Positions 47,098 to 58,449 of a DNA stretch of 64,000 nt are shown here, piece after piece. The stretch's first letter is position 1. Each line of letters opens with the position of its first letter. Both the position numbers and the translations under genes were made by a program. Source of the DNA: Chelonoidis abingdonii (Eukaryota > Chordata > Testudines > Testudinidae); contig NC_133769.1 of NCBI RefSeq assembly GCF_003597395.2, forward strand, positions 44,499,831 to 44,563,830, given 5' to 3'. Below the pieces are notes generated by a model that saw nothing but the letters and a program-made list of their open reading frames with translations, was not told the DNA's origin and searched no databases.

Positions 47098-47410
47098 ATA
47101 AACGCTTGCAGGATCGGGGCTCTTTTGATATATAAATGATTTCACTGATCTGTTGTGCTAAACTTTATTTCAGTTTTAAGTCAGTTTATAAATGACATAA
47201 ATCTGATATTTTTTCCTCTGTTCTTGGACGGTAGAACAGCTAAAATAAAACATTGGCAATTATGAATAATTTGTATATTACTATAAGAATAAAATTCATA
47301 TGTAGAAAGTCTGTATAGTTTGTAAAACTACAAGTTATGGAGATGTGTAATGTTGAAGAATTCAGTTTTCCTTTTTGAATAAATACTTTTTTGTGTTGTC
47401 TTTTTAACAG

Positions 47411-47434
47411 AAAAAAGACGGGACCCACCAAATG
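47411..47434 (+). CDS. WASL: WASL 24-nt microexon 5 (linker)
   Basis: With the split codon it encodes EKRRDPPN, then the first base of Gly. The acceptor follows a T-rich tract (TTTTTAACAG) and the donor is GTAAGC. It joins exon 4 (phase 1) to exon 6 (phase 1), and skipping it would keep the frame because 24 is a multiple of three. The residues match the linker between WH1 and the basic region, so it is a real constitutive or alternative microexon. It lies 313 bp after the end of a 5.5-kb DIRS retrotransposon. Confidence 0.95.
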
Positions 47435-48467
47435 GTAAGCTTTTGCATAGGGTTACTTCAGTTCTTTTTCTTAACTCCTTCATGTTTAGACATAATCACT
47501 GACTTTTGGCTTTTTTTAACATAATCTAATGGCTGTATTAAACAGTCCTGAAAGGATCAATTCCAGGAAATCAGAATTTTAATGTTTACATGAACTACTG
47601 TACTGGTAAGTAATCATGACCACTACCAGTGAAGATGAGGGGAGGCTATTGAACTGAGATTTGGAATTGCCTACAAGTAAGGCAAACCATAGATTCATAT
47701 ACAAACTAATTCCAAATTGCAGCAATCAAGTTGCAAACAAATAAGCCTTTTATCTTAAAAACAGGAGTGCTTAAGTCTTAATAGACAGTGATTTTTTTTA
47801 AAAAAAAGCATAAAATTGACATATTCATCTTTCACAAGTATCCACAAGGTTCTGGACTGCAAAAATGAAATTGATCCAAGTCTTGTCAGTTTTGTGCAGC
47901 TGCTTGTAAAGGCAGAACAGGCATTGGAACTACCTGTTAATTTAGGAAGGCAAACTGCTTTAGTTTACTTTGTGAAGTTTACTGTCTGCTCAGCAAAGTG
48001 CTGCTAGAAACTTGAGGGCACGTGCTCAGCCTGATCTTCCAGAAAACTCTTTGAACTTATTTGTAGCATCTAAGATTACCATAACTTCAAACCCAGCAAA
48101 AAATCTTTCTCAGTTTGGTTATTTTATGCATTTGACAGCACTTTGTGTACGGTTGATTTCTCTGTCATGCTGGTCCTTTGCACTCCTTTGTTTTCATGCT
48201 CAGTACTTATGAGACATCACTCTTGGCCCTGCTCTGAGGGAGAGAGCACACATGCACAATTTTCTCAAGGCACTAGAGTTGCTCTTTGAGTTTAAGACCA
48301 GAAGAATGTCTCCTTCTTAACCCAGAATCTCTGCATGGAGCCAGGAAGTAATGGGCAGCCAGAAAAAGTCCCTCTTTTCGCTTCCCAGGCCCCTGTACAG
48401 GGTTGAGGAGTAATGGGAGCCTGTGTATATTCAGAAGTCACCCTTCAGTTCCACACAGGGATGGCAG
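47435..48467. other. Intron 5 start, nothing recognised
   Basis: AT-rich. Open frames at 47816-48007 and 48012-48212 lack domains and splice context. Confidence 0.5.
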
Positions 48468-48588
48468 TAGGGTGACCAGACAGCAAATGTGAATCAGGAC
48501 AGTAGGTGAGGGGTAATAGGAGCCTGTATAAGAAAAAGACCCAAAAATCGGGACTGTCCCTATAAAATTGGGACGTCTGGTCACCCTA
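48468..48588. mobile_element. Short hAT-type MITE, 121 bp, perfect 8-bp duplication
   Basis: GATGGCAG occurs at 48460-48467 and 48589-48596. Ends TAGGGTGACCAGAC and (minus strand) TAGGGTGACCAGAC match exactly. The inside is a rough palindrome ('aatcaggaca ... cgggactgtcc'). Confidence 0.9.
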
Positions 48589-48599
48589 GATGGCAGTGA

Positions 48600-49436
48600 G
48601 GAGAAATGAGGGCTGGATGAATGCTCAGGCCAGGAAAGATGCTTTCTTTTTCACTTTTACCACTACCATGAACTGGGAGAGAAGGGAGGCAGTGAGTGGT
48701 GTGTGGGGATGGAATCCTTCATAGATATGGATTAGGCAGTCAGGCATTAGGCTGCAGGGAGAAAGGAGGCATGCTATTTCCACCAGAAAGACTTGAAGAC
48801 AGAAGTGGGGTAGCCTTCAGCCTCTCCAGGGTATTTGAGTAAACAAGCAGTTGCATAAGGGGTGGATCTTTCTGTCAGATGGTAGGAGGAGGCACAAGTG
48901 TGTGCATGTGCACAGGTGGCGGTGAGGGAGGAAAATTCCCCTCCCACTCCTCGATATTGAGCACACTGGGAGCTGAATGGGATTGAAGCTGGAAAGCAGT
49001 GATTCCTGGGAAATGATTTTCCAAGGATCTCAGGGAACAGAGGCTGCTGTGGTGCAGAAGGGAAGCAGTAGAATTCCTCTGCAAGTCCTGGGGAGGCGTT
49101 TGGAACCTGGCTGGTCTCATGTCAATGTTGCTGCTGAAGAGCCTGCCACATAGGAGGCCCTCGGATCTGGGGAAGAGCTTGAGAAAGAATGGGCTGAGCA
49201 TATTTGATGTCTTAGGCCAGCCCAGTCTCCCCTGTTGAAGACACGTAAACATCAACAAGGAAGCGGAACTGTCCTTCATTCTTCTTTCTAAAAGAAGAAA
49301 AGATTTTAAACTGTGACACTTATTAAAAGGTTTTGCTATCAATTCTTTAAAGTAGCTGGTATCAGAAAAATCAGACAATATTAATTTCATTCCAAAAGTT
49401 TTCTGCAAAATTTGTTCTGCATTAATTTCACAGCAT
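48600..49436. other. Intron 5 stretch, nothing recognised
   Basis: A 177-codon minus-strand frame (48875-49408) covers much of it, but I recognise no domain and see no splice context. It is probably non-coding. Confidence 0.4.
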
Positions 49437-50160
49437 TTTGTGGAGAGCTCACAAAGACCAAATCAAAAAGACCTATGGACACTCAAGGAGACTTAACCCT
49501 TTGCTACATGTAAATGTTCTAGAGGTTTTTTGTTTAGCCTGTGTAGCTTACCTGCCTATGATCCAAGGCCGAGCTATGACCGATAATACTGCAGCAATTT
49601 CTACATGAAAAAGCAAGGGCTTGATTGTCCCCTCCCTCTCCCTCTCCCTCTCCCTCTCTCTGTCAGCAATTGGTGCATTAGGCCATCACATCACTTCATC
49701 TGCTAGGCTGCCAGAATTAGACACCCTAGCAGATCACTAGGTAGATAGTTCTCATGAGATTGCAAATGTTCAGTCGAGGATTCCAACCTACAGAACACTT
49801 CCACCAGTGAGGTCTCCTAGTCATGGAGGAGTTTGCCTCAGAGGCAAAGTGTCAATTTCTGTTCCAGGGAAGGTCTGAGCCCTGGATCCCAATCCGTTGC
49901 TTTCCTTATCCCAGGAGTCTTGAAGGTAATGTATGCCTACACATCAATTCCTCTAACATGAAGGGTCTTGAGAAAGCTTAAGAAACCCCTCATGGTAATA
50001 AATCCTGGAATTAGCAACTTGGCCTAGGAAACTTTGGTAGGCAGATCTGATGAGTCGATTCAGCAATTGGTAATGCTACTGCTAATTCCAGTTTCCCAGA
50101 ACAATGAAATACCCCAGTGTCCGCAGCTTCTTGATAGTCCAAACCAGATGCTAGATGTAT
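49437..50160 (+). pseudogene. DIRS relic 3, RNase H part
   Basis: Broken translation gives WRAHKDQIKKTYGHSRRLN, then VLEVFCLACVAYLPMIQGRA and MTDNTAAIFYMKKQG, which carries the RNase H 'TDNT' acidic motif. Later segments are SWRSLPQRQSVNFCSREGLS and PGVLKVMYAYTSIPLT. It breaks off near 50160, where a hAT-like end (CAGAGCTGCCAAGAGCGG) begins. It is in the WASL orientation. Confidence 0.75.
49628..49661. repeat. (CCCTCT)n microsatellite inside DIRS relic 3
   Basis: TCCCCTCCCTCTCCCTCTCC continues as CCTCTCCCTCTCTCTG, just after the RNase H KKQG motif. It is an expansion within dead coding sequence. Confidence 0.85.
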
Positions 50161-50164
50161 GTTC

Positions 50165-50265
50165 TATGCAGAGCTGCCAAGAGCGGGTTTGGGCCCCAGT
50201 GGAAAAATATTTTCGGGCCCGTCAGCAAGGGCGGACTGGCTAAACGGGGCCGACATACAAGGTAC
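50165..50265 (+). mobile_element. hAT-like MITE fragment
   Basis: CAGAGCTGCCAAGAGCGGGT, then TTTCGGGCCCGTCAGCAAGG and GCGGACTGGC. It resembles a GC-rich hAT MITE left end; the right end was not found. Confidence 0.4.
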
Positions 50266-50419
50266 AGAAACTTGGAGTTGGGCCACCAGAGCCCTCAGAG
50301 AAGGGGTGCTTGAGTACTGTGGAGAGCACTAACTAATTCATCTACCAAGGCTGCAGGTAGAATTCAGACAATTGCAGCAAACCAGATGTTCTTGAACGAA
50401 TAGGTCTTGCTGCTTCTTG

Positions 50420-50690
50420 TGTGAAGTCCATGTCTCATTTATGGATGTAAATAAGTTTTTGCTGAAACAAGGATCTATCAGACCTGTGTGCTGCCTGTAT
50501 TGTTGTGCAGAAACATGGACCCTCTTACAGGCAGATTTGGATCAGTTAGAGGCATTCTATACACTCAGTGAGTGCAGAATCCTGAGCGTAGAGTGGGTTT
50601 GACTTCATGATCCTGCTCATTCTATTCAGAAGTTGTTTGTTTGCATGCTCTTCAGCTGAAGGAACATAAATCCACGCCATGTAGAGGTCT
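50420..50690 (+). pseudogene. Non-LTR retrotransposon RT C-terminal fragment
   Basis: The frame 50417-50602 reads SIRPVCCLYCCAETWTLLQA and DLDQLEAFYTLSECRILSVE. The 'AETWTL...LEAF...RRIL' order is the post-RT segment of non-LTR elements, similar in layout to 10618-10710. It is short, broken, and nested between the halves of DIRS relic 3. Confidence 0.65.
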
Positions 50691-50699
50691 AGCATAGGA

Positions 50700-51735
50700 G
50701 TTTTACGTACAGTGCTGATGGAGTGTCACCTTGCTTATTAGGCTCGAAGACACTGTCAGTCAATTGATTACAATAGAATATATGGATTTTCCATGGGTGG
50801 GGGAAAGTGACAGGGTAAGCAGTTCCACACCCTAGGATAGGTCTAGCGGCAAGACAAGATAGCATAGTCGCCAATGGTTAAAAGGTTACATAATGTCTCT
50901 GCCCGTGGTCTCAAGTTAGCAAGTTAACATTAATACTTTGATAAAATGTTATTAGTATAAAATATATGTCAAATTCTGATTTGGGGTCCATAAGAATGAA
51001 GCAACTCCCTTTGATTGTCCAACAGGTACGTTCCTGGGGTTAAAGCAAAGAAACAGTGAAAGTGTATGGCAGTAGAGATTTGTCTGTCTTGTGTTTTAAG
51101 GCAGGCATTGGTCCCTGGGAAAGGGAGGTGGGAGGAGGCCATATCTTATACTGACATGTTCTAACCTTTCATAAACTCAAGGTTGGACGTGTAGGAAGAA
51201 CTTTTCCCTACAGAAGAAACAATAGGAACAGGGATTCTTTGTTCAATTTGCAACTTGAATCAGACAGTTATTTAATTCTCAGCTCCAACACCTGGCAACT
51301 TGCTGACTAGCTTATTTTAGCAAAACAAGATTATCTGTTTACCCCAGCTTTCACTTAGCTGATCACTGTTTGCTAGGCCTCTGGTCTCTTGACCAAACTC
51401 TCAACTTTGGGTCTGGAAAAGAGCTGGCACAATCCATATACCAGGTTGTTATATAAAATGCATATGGATTTTAACCCTTCATCAGCCATCTTGCCAGAAA
51501 GGACAAAAACACCCTAGCCATTAGTCTCAAACTCTCCATCAGCATACAAAACGGGGTATATCCTGACCCCAGCTGTTGCCACCTGCGGGACCACCCTAAA
51601 GATTTGTGGATTTGCAGGTTTGAAACAGATCTGTGAACTTCACTACATAATGTGACACCATCAACTATGGTCACTCTGACGCCATGGTCCTCAGTAGATT
51701 GTAGGTGTCTGATCACCCAATTACAAAAAGACATA
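50700..51735. other. Inserted material between DIRS relic 3 halves, unclassified
   Basis: About 1 kb without DIRS similarity. I recognise no coding domain. It is presumably further insertions or their remains. Confidence 0.4.
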
Positions 51736-51739
51736 CTGT

Positions 51740-52815
51740 ATTCTCACTCCCGAAGGTAGGTAAGTTTCTGAGGGCCCTAGTCTACTCATTTCCTCTAAGC
51801 TGCCCTTCCTTCCTGGGATCTCATTGCACTCAGTTTCCTCTCTCCGGGAAGATGGTATTCCTAGTGGCAGTTACATCACTCTGCAGAGTGAGGAAGTGCA
51901 GCCACTCATGAATGGGCCGTCATACACTGTCTTCCATCGAAACGAAGTTCTCCTTAGAACATCTTTGGTAAAAATTTAGGATAGGCCTGTCTTCTATCTG
52001 AATCAGATGATCCATTTATCTTCAGTCTTCCCTTGGTTGGCATGGGAATACGGGAAGGATAGACTTCACACCTTGGATATATTTGAGGACCTCTCCTTTT
52101 GCCTTAATGGAACTAAATTATTTGGGGTCTCCCCAAGGCTGTTTATGACCTTTATCCATAGGACAAAGTCAGGCAATATTCACCGAGAGGCTTTAAGTGC
52201 GTAGCTAATTGTATTGGGGCATGTTATAAGCTAGCTAAATTAGACCTTCCTTTACATACAGATCTTCACCTAGCCTGAGGATGCTCAGGCATCCTCTGCA
52301 GCTTCTTTGAGAAATGTACCCACTCCTGATATTTGTAGGGCAGCTGCATGGGGATCATTACATGCATTTTTTAGGCATCTAGGTCAGATGTCCATTTTGG
52401 CAAAGCTATTCTACCGTCACTATTCAGGTAGCCTCCAAGCACTCTCCTTATTTACGTCAATTCACTGTTGTAAGTCACCAAAGTGGAATACACATGGACA
52501 AGCACTGAAAGAAGAAAACAGTGATTTACTCTACAGTAAGTGTGGGTCTTTGACATGTTGTCCATATATATTCTGCAACCTGCCCTCCTTCCTGCTACTA
52601 CAGAGTCTGACAATACCTGGATTCTGTATTGGTGAAGGAACTGAAGGCTAGTTGACCCCACTCCACACTTTGTCCTCAAGGTTCAGGGATGGCCACAACA
52701 GATACTGCTGGTCAAAATATTCTCAACTTGAGATGTGCAAGGGGTGCACCAGAACTGAATACCTATGGAAAACTCACCTCTAAGAACCACAGTTACTGTA
52801 CGTTAACTAACTATT
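51740..52815 (+). pseudogene. DIRS relic 3, recombinase, complementary region, right end
   Basis: FSLPKVGKFLRALVYSF and KMVFLVAVTSLCRVRK (51720-51900) match the recombinase N-terminal part. Later PDICRAAAWGSLHAFFRHLG (52322-52390) matches the recombinase C-terminus. Near 52485-52570 (CACATGGACAAGCACTGAAA ... TCTTTGACATGTTGTCCATA) and 52755-52815 (GAACTGAATACCTATGGAAA ... CCACAGTTACTGTACG) lie a decayed complementary region and right terminus in mutual inverted order. Stops are frequent. Confidence 0.76.
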
Positions 52816-52979
52816 CTTTCATATAACTTCCTCCAGCTCCTAGAAGGTTCCAGTAAAAAAGCAAAAATACATTTCCTTTTTCTAGAAAAACAATTCTTTT
52901 ACTTTGTGTCATCTCAATACATAACTATTTTTATAAAAGATTTTGTGAGCTGGAATATAACCATTATATATAGACACAT

Positions 52980-53045
52980 AGTGTGAAATCCTGTCCCCGT
53001 TAAAGTTAGTGGTCATTGATTTTACTGGGGCCAGAATCTAACCCA
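52980..53045. repeat. Short palindromic amniote repeat
   Basis: GTGAAATCCTGTCCCCGTTA at the left mirrors ACTGGGGCCAGAATCTAACC at the right, around TTAGTGGTCATTGATT. A related palindrome lies at 57245-57330. Confidence 0.5.
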
Positions 53046-53469
53046 AAATGTTTAAAAGTCTCTGAAGTTTTCTGTACATGTAGAGAAGGCTGACTGTAGA
53101 GCTATACTTCGAATAAAAAAATCCTCTGTTTTGGATGACCTTTTGATGTTAAGGATTTAAGATTTCAAAGAGAATTGCAGGATTAAAACCAAATTAGCAT
53201 TAATGATTATGTAAAATGCATTAGCCTGTAATTTCCTGGGATTTGTTTTACTCTCATTGGTAATAGCAAAATCTCTTTATGCAGATTGAAGGAGTTGCCA
53301 TAGTTATACTGACATCATGGTAAAATTCTGGATCAGAAAAGAAAGGGATTTGTCAGAGAATTAGGTTTTGAGAGATTCTAAGAACCACGTGGTACAATTT
53401 TTATTTCAGCTCTAATACATTACTGCAACCAATTATATTTATTCTAGAGTTGTCTGCGCTCTGGGACAG

Positions 53470-53880
53470 GTGACATTCAAAGCTTTAAAATACAGAGGAT
53501 TCTATAAAATACAAAATACTGAAATGTTTTGTACTACTTTTTCTGGAGTCTCTTTTGAAGATATTACAGATACTAACATCAGTGGATGCTTAGGGCCACT
53601 ATATTGTCAAGTACTTCCAAATGATGAGCTCTATTTTCCCCTCTCATCTTCATTTATTGAGCTGTCTACAGCTGACGGGGAAGGTGCATGTGTTATGATG
53701 GGGAAAATTTTGTTGGATATAAATATGGCAGTACTAGAAAAAAATGATCGTTCATTCAGAGGTTCTTGTATTCCTCATGGACAACTGAGGTCTAAACCTG
53801 GCGGTAAGTGTTCTCATCTGGCTAAAAGTTATTTGGTGAATTTTGGAATGGGTATTGTTAATATCAGGGAACTTGACTAA
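53470..53880 (+). other. Unexplained 136-codon open frame in intron 5
   Basis: It starts MTFKALKYRGFYKI and contains SFEDITDTNISGCLGPLYC and GACVMMGKILLDINMAVLEK. A GGCG|GTAAGTG donor-like site lies inside at 53801-53803, and GGACAG precedes the ATG. I recognise no family. A frame this long can arise by chance in 64 kb, so a cryptic exon is only a possibility. Confidence 0.3.
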
Positions 53881-53899
53881 CATTTCAAATATTACAGCT

Positions 53900-56800
53900 G
53901 AAAAAGATTAATTATGAAATTATCTAACTCTTTGGACAAGCATTTATAGTTATAGCATTTTACATACCGTGTATTGGCAGCATATATTCAACATACTGAA
54001 TATTTGAAGATTTAGTCTTTCTGTCAGAAAAGGTGAGATTAAATGTTCTGATCTCAAAAGAAAATGCAATATATTTCCCCCTGCTCCCCCAAGACAATGT
54101 TACAAGTTCCATTTCATTTTTGGAATAATTCTTTAAGAGTAGTATTTTAAAACTACTGCTATCATGCAAATGCATACCCATAATCATGAAAACTAAAAGT
54201 AAATCAATAGTTACATAAGACTTATGTGATGACTTCATTTTGAAATTCATCTATATAAGGGAAGCATGTAATTGTTAATGCATCATGTAAATATAAATGT
54301 AATTTCATTTTGGTTTAAGATTTGGCTGCAAGTCAGTGAGCTTCTTTTAAAATACTGTTTTTAAATGTTATCTGCAATGCCACTACACAATCCTGTCAGC
54401 TATAGCAATATGTCCTCACTGCCCCAGTGACCAAGTACTGAGCATACGATTAGTTTGAATCTTATCATTTATTCATTTATATTTAGTAAGTCTCTGAAAC
54501 AATAACACACAAGCATTCTTTCAAAGGACAAATTTCAGGAGTCAAACAATACTTAACATGTTCAAGGCTGTGCAGAGAAAAATCTTTCCCTACTAAGGAA
54601 AGTCCACTAAAAAAACAGGCAACTAAAAAAGGAGACCTATTAGCTAATACTACCAAAAAATATGTTTTAATAACCTTCTTATATTAAAGAAAATGTAAGA
54701 TAAATAATTCCTGAATTCATTAGTATCAGGAATATCTGTATTTAAATGTAGCCAGTTGCCTTCAGAAAATAAATTCTAGTTGTTAATATTGAGTGCTCTA
54801 TTTTTTCAACTTATCAAAGTCAAATGTTCAATTTATATTTAATATTACATCCAAAACAACTGTTAGAAGAACATGTGCTAAAGTTGCAAAGTCAAGTACC
54901 CAAAAGTTAAGAAATGCCAGAATTAAGGTTTCTTGTACAACTTTAATCAGCCATCTTGTGTGAGTGTATTTGCTAGACAGCCAAGGAATATTGAGAGCTG
55001 TGATCCTAGGTTCAGTTCTAAATTCTGGAGAGGAATATCCTGTAGTGACTATACACCGTTATGTTTGTCTTTTTTATTCCCCCGGCCTGGCCCCTTCTAC
55101 CTCCTCCCTGCTAGTTTGTCACCCTCTTTCGTCCTCCATCTGCATTCCAGTGAGGCTGCTTCTTTCTCTGTGCAGTCTGGGAGCCAGCAGGAGGGACACT
55201 GAACAGAGGAAAGTCTTGCTCTCATTTCTGGTGCCAGTACCTCAATTGCTGTGAGGTCCAGTTGTTGAGAAAGTCCTGCTCAGCCTTGCAGCCTCAGGGT
55301 GGAATATGCTCAGCCACTCTGCAGATGGCACATGCACAGACTGGTCAGCACTAGGAACAGTGAGGGATGGATTTTGGCTGCCAGCCTCTAACAAACCTCT
55401 ATATTGAACAAGTGCAAACCGACTTTTCAGTGGCTCATAGCTTAGATAAACTTGGGCAGACTTCCTTGGGAACTGTAAAATGCACATCCCTGGTACTATG
55501 ACATCCCCCTGCCAAATTTCAAGCTCCTGCTCCAAAGCATAGAGAAATTAGTGTATCAATGAAAAGTTGTAGGAATTTAACAGTGGTAAGACCAGTGTTT
55601 TTCCCAATTTTCGTTTTCTGAAATGGCTGAACTGTTTTAGCCAATACTTTCCAAACCCAGGTCCACCTGAACCATAAGCGGTTTCAGCCCAAAAGATTAA
55701 AGTTTTCTAAAGTTATAAGCAACTGAAAATAGGGTCTTATTATGCAAAGTGTTGAGCAGCCTTAACTTTCGGCATTGCTATCAGCTCCACCTATAATTAA
55801 TTGGAGGTGGAGAAAAATAATATTGACTTCTAGAAACACAGACAGGTGTATTTGGAAGATGTCTTTTTTTCCTACAGTGAGAGATTCTAGAAAAACAAGC
55901 TAAAAATGATTTTTCTTTTTCAAGACTGCAGATTTACCTTTGTTTCCTTACCTTCGTTATTCAGTCTTTATCATATGATGTGAAATTGCCCATGGTTCAA
56001 ACAAAATTTTAAAATTGAAGCATTTCTAACACTGCAAAGGATTTTTATGGATATCTGGTACTTTAGGTTGTATTCAGTTAACAGTCAGTTGTCCACCAGT
56101 GACGTATCTTCCGGAGTTTGAGCAGGGACTAGATAGAATGATCCTTGTGGCTGCCATTTACTTACAGCATTAAAGCCCAATCCTGTGAACACTTGTACTG
56201 GAATCTAGGACTTGCCATACCTAATCAGATCTTGAGGCTCATCTAGTCCAGTGTCCTGTCTTGGACAATGGCCAGCAACAGAATTCAGAGGAAGGTGTAA
56301 AAACCCTGTAAGAGGTAGACATGGGATAATCTGTCTGTCATATTAAGTCTTGTTCTGGTATCTAATAGTTGTAGATTAGCTTGGGCCTTGAAGCATGAGT
56401 TTTAATGTCCCTTCCAAAAAAATTTCATGTGGATCGCTGAACTGAGACAGTAAATGTTTAAAAATCAATGGGACTACCCATGGAAGTAAGCATAAAACTC
56501 TCTCATATATGCCTCCTTGGTCTCCTTCCAGTAATCAGATTATTCACCAAACCCTGCTTTTTAAAGCTGCTGCTTCATCTGAATCTCTTTTCTTTGCATC
56601 TATTTGTTTGGTTAGTTGTGCTACAAATGTATATTACAAGGAGCAAGTAATTCTAAATAGCTCTAAGAGGTTAATTGGGCAACTCAAAAATAATTTGGTG
56701 GCATGTGTTTTGTGTCCACTTCACTAAGTAGAGTGCTTCTGTAGAACTCGTTATTGTTTTCCTAAAAACCTATGTCTGTGAGAAATAGATCTGTCTTTAT

Positions 56801-56990
56801 AAAGCCCTTTTAACTTGCACTGAAGCATCATCAGTTGAACTACTACATTAACATCCTCCTCTTGAATGACATAGTACAAAAGAATGACTCACTAACAGCA
56901 TTGGTTTGTATAGATGTACAAGTATATCCTTAGCTGGTAAATTCTCATAGTGCCATTGAGTTCAATAAAGAGATGACAGCTTACACAATC
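53900..56990. other. Intron 5 stretch, nothing recognised
   Basis: Mostly AT-rich. The block 55250-55560 is GC-richer and may be an old interspersed repeat I cannot name. Confidence 0.45.
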
Positions 56991-56995
56991 TGAGA

Positions 56996-57180
56996 ATTTC
57001 ATTGAATATCAGGGTTGGAAGGGACCTCAGGAGGTTATCTGGTCCAACCTGCTGCTCAAAGCAGGACCAATCCCTAGATTGATTTTTTGCCCTAGATCCC
57101 TAAATGGTCCCCTCAAGGATTGAACTCACAACCCTGAGTTTAGCAGGCCAGTGCTCAAACCACTGAACTATCCTTTCTGC
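56996..57180 (-). repeat. tRNA-derived SINE, antisense, near complete
   Basis: The plus strand starts with the CR1-like tail (ATCAGGGTTGGAAGGGACCT) and ends with the tRNA-like head inverted (GATTGAACTCACAACCCTGA, then TTTAGCAGGCCAGTGCTCAA). This copy belongs to a subtype with TGCTTTGAGCAGC-type body (minus strand), unlike the CTAGTGAAGGCAGG body at 484 and 63255. Confidence 0.87.
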
Positions 57181-57244
57181 CATGTCATTACTCTCCTTTA
57201 CCTTAGTAGCCTCTTTATTACAGTGGAAATACTGACTGGATGAG

Positions 57245-57330
57245 TCAGAGAACCAAATCCTACTCACCTTACTCATATAAGTGGTCGTATTGACATGAGT
57301 AAAGTAAGTTGGAATTGGCTTTTGGGGAGT
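57245..57330. repeat. Palindromic amniote repeat
   Basis: AAATCCTACTCACCTTACTC at the left mirrors TGAGTAAAGTAAGTTGGAAT at the right. Confidence 0.5.
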
Positions 57331-57936
57331 TTGTTTAATTTTTGGCTGCTATCAATCAGAAACAGAGTAGCTATCTGGCTATCTACTGACCTTTTTAAAA
57401 ACAGATTGTCTAGAGTCTAGTGAACATCACAGGCATCCATCATAAAAATTTCAATCATGGGCTAACACTCTGTTAGTCTGAGGTTTCTTGTCTCTAGAGA
57501 TCAGTTGTTTGCCATGATATGTGGATAGTGGTAGTCAGCAGCAGTGTACTATATAGCATTTAGAGTTCCCTATTTGAAACACAGATCTATGTGCAAGCAA
57601 ATCTTACTGTTATGCTTCAATGAAAATCATGGAATGAACAAACTGTCTTTTTTGTTTGATTTCTTCTGTACAAAAATGACACACAACAAATGTCCTGTTG
57701 GTGAAATTGTGGCACTACCCCAGATCAGACTAAAGTTCAGTCCTGTATAATGAATAATTTATCTTGAGCCTCTGTACTAATTCGTAATCTACTTACACTC
57801 AGAACTCAAGCAGAGTATCACGTTTGGGGAGCAAATGGGTGCGATATCTATATGTCAGAATGATCCAGTTGGTAGGTTAAATGTGTAATCCACTTTGGTT
57901 AAGTATAGTAGTGAAATCCGTGTCTTCTCTTCATAG

Positions 57937-58108
57937 GTCCAAGTCTACCAATGGCAACTGTTGATATCAAAAATCCAGAAATTACAACTAACAGATTTTA
58001 TAATTCACAAGTCAACAATATTTCGTATACCAAAGAGATCAAGAAAAAAGGAAAGGTGAAAAAGAAGAAATTGACAAAGGCAGATATTGGAACTCCAAGC
58101 AACTTCCA
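57937..58108 (+). CDS. WASL: WASL exon 6 (linker, basic region, start of CRIB)
   Basis: This 172-nt exon is phase 1 at the start and phase 2 at the end. The acceptor is CTTCATAG and the donor GTAAGG. It encodes GPSLPMATVDIKNPEITTN, then RFYNSQVNNISYTKE, then the lysine-rich basic region IKKKGKVKKKKLTKADIG and TPSNF plus two bases of a Gln codon. In N-WASP the basic region binds PI(4,5)P2 and the following segment starts the CRIB motif for Cdc42. From memory of mammalian N-WASP, the basic stretch here is one residue longer (an Ile after TKE) and has small changes (His to Tyr, Ala to Val, Arg to Lys) that keep the charge. Confidence 0.96.
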
Positions 58109-58449
58109 GTAAGGACACTTGTATTACTGTTCATTTCCCACTTAGAAAAACAGTTCAGCCACATATATATGGCTTGTTTAAATGGTTGTTAGCAAATTAG
58201 CCCTACATTTCAAATTGACTGCTTAATCAACAAATCTTCTTCTTAACAGTTTGTTAGGTATCCTATCTTTTTATATAGCTTAACAGTTCTTTTCTAATTG
58301 CATTTCTTTTTACACGTGAAATATGTTAGATCCTATTTCACTTACATTATTTTTTTAAAATTTCACATTCATACCATTTTAGATTAATTCTTATCAGTTT
58401 CCTGAATAGTAATTTAACAGGATTTAATCTCAATGCTTTTTAAAAAGGA

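Noticed and set aside
48875..49408. 177-codon minus-strand open frame
   Set aside because: No recognisable domain, no promoter or splice context, and intron 5 location; most likely chance or an unknown repeat.
49628..49661. CRISPR-like short repeat array
   Set aside because: It is a plain hexanucleotide microsatellite without spacers, in a vertebrate genome.
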